DNA of 64,000 bases from Thamnaconus septentrionalis (taxonomy: Eukaryota > Chordata > Actinopteri > Tetraodontiformes > Monacanthidae). The stretch spans positions 4,551,001 through 4,615,000 of the forward strand of contig CM020507.1 in assembly GCA_009823395.1 (NCBI GenBank), read 5' to 3'. The notes beneath the pieces are model-generated. The model ran no database searches. It was not told where the DNA came from and saw only the letters and a list, made by a program, of their open reading frames with translations. Position numbers and translations under genes: made by a program. Positions 58,585-64,000 of this stretch are shown piece by piece; the first letter of the stretch is position 1, and each line of letters begins with the position of its first letter.

Positions 58585-58611
58585 CTCATTGACGACATAT
58601 ACCAGGTTCAT
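58585..58611 (-). CDS. Putative first coding exon of an unrecognised gene
   Basis: An ATG at 58611 opens nine codons (MNLVYVVNE), ending at GAG|GTGAGA, a good donor in phase 0. The next candidate exon (57953 down to 57829) also starts in phase 0. Upstream in the same frame is a stop 20 codons before the ATG, consistent with a 5' untranslated region. No TATA box or CpG island was seen nearby. Short exons of this kind are easily produced by chance, so confidence is modest. Confidence 0.3.
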
Positions 58612-59165
58612 AGTATACGTGTGAGGCAACTGGAGAGAACCCTCTGATCTAGTCAGGGTTGTTTGTCAAACACGCTGAAACTCGTGGGCTGGGATGGGGT
58701 GGACACTTCTAGCTTGAAACGATTCACCATTTGTATAGAATTTGATTGGCTTATTGTAAATGTGTGCATTTCGACAGACAACAATTGATGACACATTTTT
58801 TTTAACCGAATTTCTATGCAAACTGAAAAAAATACTGCAAATATTTGTTTAAATATATATTATTAGAATGCTAAAAAACCTCCCCTCCCCCCATTTTATT
58901 TCCATTTTGCTTAATTTGCTTATTGGGTTGTGTTGCCTACATAAAATGCAAGAGAGGACCACAACTAGAAAAGTATGCAAGTATAGATATCAGAAAACTT
59001 TAATATTTCCAAAGTTTGGTTAAACAGAATAAGAGTTTGCCTCATCACTACAGATTCAACTGAGACGTTAAAATGGAGAGAAAAAAATAATTTAAATAAA
59101 AAAAACAGTCTTTTTCCGCATGTGTGGATCAGTCCGTCCTAACAGGAGGAGAGATGTTTGGGACC
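58612..59165. other. Non-coding sequence upstream of the exon candidates
   Basis: If the minus-strand gene is real, its promoter should lie here. No clear core promoter element is visible. AT-rich sequence dominates from 58790 onward. Confidence 0.3.
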
Positions 59166-59169
59166 TGAC

Positions 59170-59480
59170 AAATGAGTGCAGCATAATGACCTGTGAGTGC
59201 TAACAAATATAAATCGTTCTCTCTTGCATTTTTACTGTCGCCAAAACAAATGCTGATTAGCCTTTTATGAGGGATGGCGTGAATAATAAATAGATCCTAA
59301 TTACGCCCATCACAAATGCAAATGTATGAATTAAAAGCAACTGATAGTAAAAAAGAAAAAAAAAGCTGAACCCTGCATGCATCGAGGTCTCGCACGCAGT
59401 CTACAGCAACTGAGTTATTGAGCAATTAATGGTTTAAATTAATTTTGGTTCCGAGTTGATTTACTTTACAATGTATCCAC
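59170..59480. promoter_or_regulatory. Candidate conserved non-coding element
   Basis: Includes GCTGATTAGCC, GAATAATAAATAGATCC, CTAATTACGCCC, GAATTAAAAGC and GAGCAATTAATGG. AT-rich, repeat-poor. Weak inference. Confidence 0.27.
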
Positions 59481-61960
59481 TTATTGATCTTTAATCCATC
59501 GTCGTCATTTACAGCCATTTACTTTTCAAATATTTATTTTTTTGCCTGCGCACACATCCATACTTAGATAATTAGTGAAGTATCCTTTAACTGCTTTGAC
59601 CTTTGGCATCCTCACAATTAATATCACCAGTGTTAATTTTTTTTTCCCCAGCACATATGGTATGAAGTAAAAGCTACCTTCCATATTAAGAATGGCTATT
59701 TGCATGCTGTTTACCAAATAAATAAACACACATATCCCCCCCCCCTCTCTCTCTCACACACACACAGACACACACACACATACACACACAGCATTAGGCT
59801 GCATCATCACGTAGAAGGCTTTAAAACAATGACACTTTGTCAAATCGCCGTCACATTTCACATTTCGCCGGCAAGTGCATTTGTCACCCAAATGAGAGGA
59901 TAACCTATATTTTACACCCTAATCTGGGCTAAAGCGTGTCAGATGCCTTTACAGAGGCCAGAGTCCATTGTTCGGGCTGAGGGCTTATCCATGTTTCACA
60001 TGCTCAGTGACAATGGACTTATGAGTCAGTCAGTGGGCCTCTGCAGCCTCACAGTCACCATCAGGTTCTGTTGGATGGCAAAGCTGTGCTAATGCACACG
60101 TGCGCGCACACACACACACACACACACACCTTCTGCTGGTTTCTCACTCACTCAGCAGACACATTATGCAATACCGTAAGTTAAGCTTATATATGTATAC
60201 ACACACACACACACACACACACATACACACACATATATATATATAATATATTGATTGTCAATATATAATAACATATCAATTAAAAAAATTAAAAGCAGAG
60301 GTGTTTTGTTTTTTTGCAGTCAAATCATGAAATTAAAACCGAGCTCTTCTTATGCAGCTTATTCTAATGAGTTCATTTGATAATTGGAGCCAAATCCTTG
60401 TTTCCACAAACAATTCTCCGATTCTGATCGACTAAATGTGATGAAAATGCATCGAAGGTGAAAGTAAAACCGCTCTGATTGAGGTGATAAACTGCAGGGC
60501 TGTAAAGTGCTTTAGATTAAAGCTGCATGAAATTCCCTCAGGGATGAGGCTCACATGCAGACGACAACCTCGCCCTACAACCCAAAGCTCTCTCTCTCTT
60601 ACACTTGAACCCTATCGCGGGGATTACGGGACAAAAAGGTAGCCGCGCCACCACGACTTTTCCATTTCTGTTATTGTTTGTCGGGGCGCGTGGATTAAGC
60701 GGCGACCACGCCGACTGCGCCCGGATTATGCGTGGAACGATCCATTAGATGGATTATGATTGTGCGCGGCTCCAAATATCGTTTCCCTTGTCACACCCCA
60801 ATACATTTGGTTGCATATTGTGTTGGTGATTCATGCGAACGATGGCCATGCATTTGGGTGATGAAAAGGACAGCTGTGGCCGTTCTGCTGCGTTTTACTG
60901 TTCCATGGTGCTGAACTGCAGACGACAGCCTCCACAAGAGAAGGCTGCAAAAACACAGCGAAGTCATTTCAAACGTGAGAAATATAGAGAAATATAGAGT
61001 GCTGACCTCATGGGGTTGGACTTGGCAACTCCGGGTAGAGGCGTCTGAAGTCTGAGCTGAGGATTATAGGGTGACATTGAATTTGACTGTACAAGAACCG
61101 AGTTCTCTGCGGTGTTCTGTATTTATTGTAATGACATGACCTTATTTTGAATGCAGAGAGAGGATTTGTCCCACCTGAAACACAGGATGCTGTTGCTTTT
61201 CATACTGTACATGTCTGTGCTGTCTCCTTTCACAAAGTCAACCCAACCCCAAACCCTGACATTATACTGGAAATATACTGTAGATGCCTTACAATCACTG
61301 CAAATCACTCCTCGTGCACATAATTGTTCTGGAGTTTCACAGACGAAACAATTTCCACCCATTGTTGATTGAATAGAAGCCTGCGGTGGCCATGGACTCA
61401 AACAATGTTTTTCAAAGGATTTTTTGGACTCAGGCTCTAAAGTCCAACTTCAGGTAAAAAAAAAAAAAAAAAAAGAATCATGTTGGGAAGAAGCAAGCGA
61501 GCAGAAGGGTTGCTGTAGATACTAATCATTCTGTTAAGTGTCTGTTTTCAGACATCTTGGACTGTCAAGTCTTGTGGACGCATGCAGAATGGAGACATGA
61601 CAACAATGGGTTGACTGCTGATCTTTTCCTCTGTGAAACCACAAAAAGGTTTGTGAGTTATTTTTTACCTTGTGGGTGAAATTTCAACTTTGGATGTACG
61701 GTGCCTTGAAGGTAGTCAGTCCTACTTTTAAATGAATTTTAACAGCTACAAAAGCGAAAAACAAAAGAGAGAGGGTACAAGCGCAGAAGCTGATTTGGAC
61801 AAATAAAAGAGAGAAGAAAAAAAAAACAAGATTGTGAATTTTAAACTGCACAAAGACTGACTGTTGACGTTTTCATTCATGTCCTTCACCATCGAACGGA
61901 CAGCCAAGACAAAAAACATTTCCCTGCGACGCGGCTGCACAGCCTCGCAGGTCTCAGCGT
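59481..61960. other. Non-coding segment with microsatellites
   Basis: CT/CA-rich repeat at 59746-59790, (CA)n at 60107-60130, and a (AC)n-(TA)n compound at 60190-60255. An A-run at 61457-61475. No gene is supported; frames near 61123-61401 show no domain or splice signals. Confidence 0.45.
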
Positions 61961-61964
61961 CAGG

Positions 61965-62240
61965 AAATGCTCAGCGTCTGCCTCTCTGATCACTGGCCTG
62001 ATTAATAGCCGGGCTGAATTGGAAATTTAATTGGATGTGGTTACAATTATAAAGCCATGCTCTCCCCGGAGCAGCAGCCATTACTTTCGGACGGCGCCAA
62101 CGGGGGAAACAAGATATCAGCGGAGGGAAACATGTTCCCGCCGTCCCGGTACAGAGAGGAGGTGAGGTGTCAGAGGGGCGGCTCCGGGTTTGCAGATCTG
62201 GCCTCCAGTTGATGGATAAATTTATCAATTTATAATGAAG
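61965..62240. promoter_or_regulatory. Candidate conserved non-coding element
   Basis: Contains CCTGATTAATAGCC, GAAATTTAATTGGATG, GGTTACAATTATAAAGCC, GCAGCCATTACTTTC and AATTTATCAATTTATAATG. Repeat-free. Inferred regulatory. Confidence 0.3.
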
Positions 62241-64000
62241 GGGATGATTTGGTCACTTTTTGTGTTTTGTTTTTTTTGTTTTTTTTGCTTTGTTTAAGAC
62301 GCAAGATTTTTTTTTTATTATTATTATTAAAAGTGGTTGTGAAGGTGCAAAGTGTTGCTTTTGCAGCTTCAGAAACAATATTTTGTGTGTGTGTGTGTGT
62401 GTGTGTGCGTGCACTAATCTCACAAGCCTTTAGCTGCAAGGATCACCACACGTGCCGAGCGGCGCTCTTTGCACCCGCGCGCACTGCGACGTGCCGCTCG
62501 TCTGCATCATTCCCCCCCCAGAATTCCTCCCGCGTCGAGGAGGAGCTGATCCGTCCGCTTAAACGTTCCGACCGATAAACCCTCTTCCGCGGCCACAAAG
62601 CCCCTCATCCCCTCAGGCCTCTGGAGGTTGAGAGAGCCCTCTTTTGGTCAGCGTGGGTATTACGCCATCACCAACAGCGACCCACCACCGGCCAGTTGAG
62701 TGTGGAAGAAAGCTCTGGAGTCACTCCGCACAACTTGACTGGCGTGTGCGTGATGATGTTCCTCCAAAATATAGCACAGAATCTCAGATGTTTGTAGATT
62801 AAAATAATAAAACAGAAGATTTTGAAGGTGACTTTTAATTTTTGAACCATTTCTGCAGCCTCTTTCTGCAGCTACAACATGTAGCAGTGTGTAACTGTGG
62901 CAGTTTTATAACATTTAGTTTGCTTTAGCACAACCTAGAATTTGACTGGAAACTGAAAATTCTGTTTAGTTTGCAGCATTTTTAAATGAGTGATAATCTC
63001 AATCTAGGCCTACAAATTACACTAATCTGGGATTTTTGAGTATTGTTACTTTTTTACTTAAAAAAAAAAAGAAGGTCAACAGGAATGAGTAAAACGAGTC
63101 CTTTTCATTGTTTACTCGGATGCGGTAGCATGTCTGTATGACGGCAGGTGGATTAACGGTGCAGTGCCTGTCATGCCGAGCATGAGAACTGTGGCCTGCT
63201 CCTGCAGGAGCGCCTGATTTCTCCCTGAGGAAGATCCTTTAAGTGACACTGGGCGACAAGAGTACAGTTACAAAGCTGGAGCAAAGGGGCAAAAAAACAC
63301 AAAAGAACGGAAGAGCAGACACATTGGACGGGTGGAGGGGGTGCGGGGGGAGCAGGAACCAAACATATGTGCGCGTCGGAAAGTCATGTCCTATTTAAGC
63401 GACTATTATTAGAGCGGGTCACCATCTGCAACTCTGGATAAAGCACAATGGGGAGAAGGCGGGAGTGGAGGAGGGGGTGACTCCGCAGAAGATTATATTT
63501 TCAAAACAAACAAAATATTAGCACATGCTAATGGTAGCCTGTTAGCAGTCACGCTGGAATCCAGCATATGTCCCGCCAGGATGTTTTAGATGCTGGGAAG
63601 AAAATTCTAATCTTTTTTGTCATCTAATTTGTGGGTTGTGTCAAATGATGAACCAAGGCCAGTTTTGTTTTCCGTCAACAATCAACAAATTCAGGTTTCT
63701 CTTTTAGCAGGGCTATGTTAATCATAGCTTTTGTTGCTAATTGTCAGGGTTAACAAGACGGAGCAGCAGGACGCTGTGACGATTTTGATAATTTCTGCAT
63801 CATCACAGTGAACCCTGTGCAGGTTCTTGAGCAGTGAGCCAGTCCGACTGAAGAAGCAGCGACGGCGGCAGGGAGCAGCGCAGAGCCGGACCTCCGCGGC
63901 GGCTCCCGGCTGATCACAGTGGGCGTGTCCTCTGAGCTAATGTCACCTTGTCACCGAGGCACATATTGCGCAGTGTGAGCGCAAACCGCCCGTCAGAGGC
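62241..64000. other. Non-coding sequence to window end
   Basis: T-rich stretch at 62260-62320, (TG)n at 62384-62408, and CpG-containing sequence at 62440-62590 and 63850-64000. GCTAATGGTAGCCTGTTAGC at 63528-63547 is a short imperfect palindrome. No gene, RNA or transposon was recognised. Confidence 0.4.

Overview
This is eukaryotic, almost entirely non-coding DNA. A ray-finned fish, probably a percomorph teleost, is the best fit. The evidence is the high density of (AC)n/(GT)n, (CT)n and trinucleotide microsatellites, two internally deleted Tc1/mariner elements, a tRNA-derived SINE fragment, a LINE-type 3' tail ending in an ATAAATAAAG signal, and two copies of a non-autonomous DNA transposon carrying a Myb/SANT-like reading frame. 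No bacterial operon, rRNA, recognised tRNA or CRISPR array is seen. Almost all long open frames come from microsatellites, homopolymers or chance.

Layout. From 1 to about 31 kb there is unique sequence with microsatellites and one Tc1 derivative (541-905). It alternates between GC-rich blocks and AT-rich blocks full of TAAT/ATTA cores, with the look of vertebrate conserved non-coding elements. From 32.8 to 34.1 kb lies the larger Myb/SANT transposon copy, which contains a TTC expansion. From 34.5 to 51.3 kb there are more enhancer-like blocks, a CpG-rich patch (39.2-39.5 kb), the LINE tail (39.6-39.8 kb), an AT palindrome cluster (42.9 kb) and the second Tc1 derivative (44.5-44.9 kb). At 51.5 kb is the SINE fragment. 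From 52 to 56.3 kb there are further enhancer-like blocks, interrupted by the second, inverted Myb/SANT copy (54.1-54.7 kb). At 57.8-58.6 kb two phase-compatible minus-strand exon candidates could be the 5' end of a gene. The last 5 kb hold no recognised gene.

The simplest reading is a regulatory gene desert or a very large intron beside a developmental regulator, invaded by a few old DNA transposons. I cannot name the target gene. Conserved-element calls rest on base composition and motif texture only, because no alignment was possible, and should be read as candidates. The most distinctive structures are a perfect 22-bp GC-rich inverted repeat at 12.5 kb, the paired transposon copies sharing an intact GGTCACGTGACC palindrome, and the possible unrecognised gene start at 57.8-58.6 kb.
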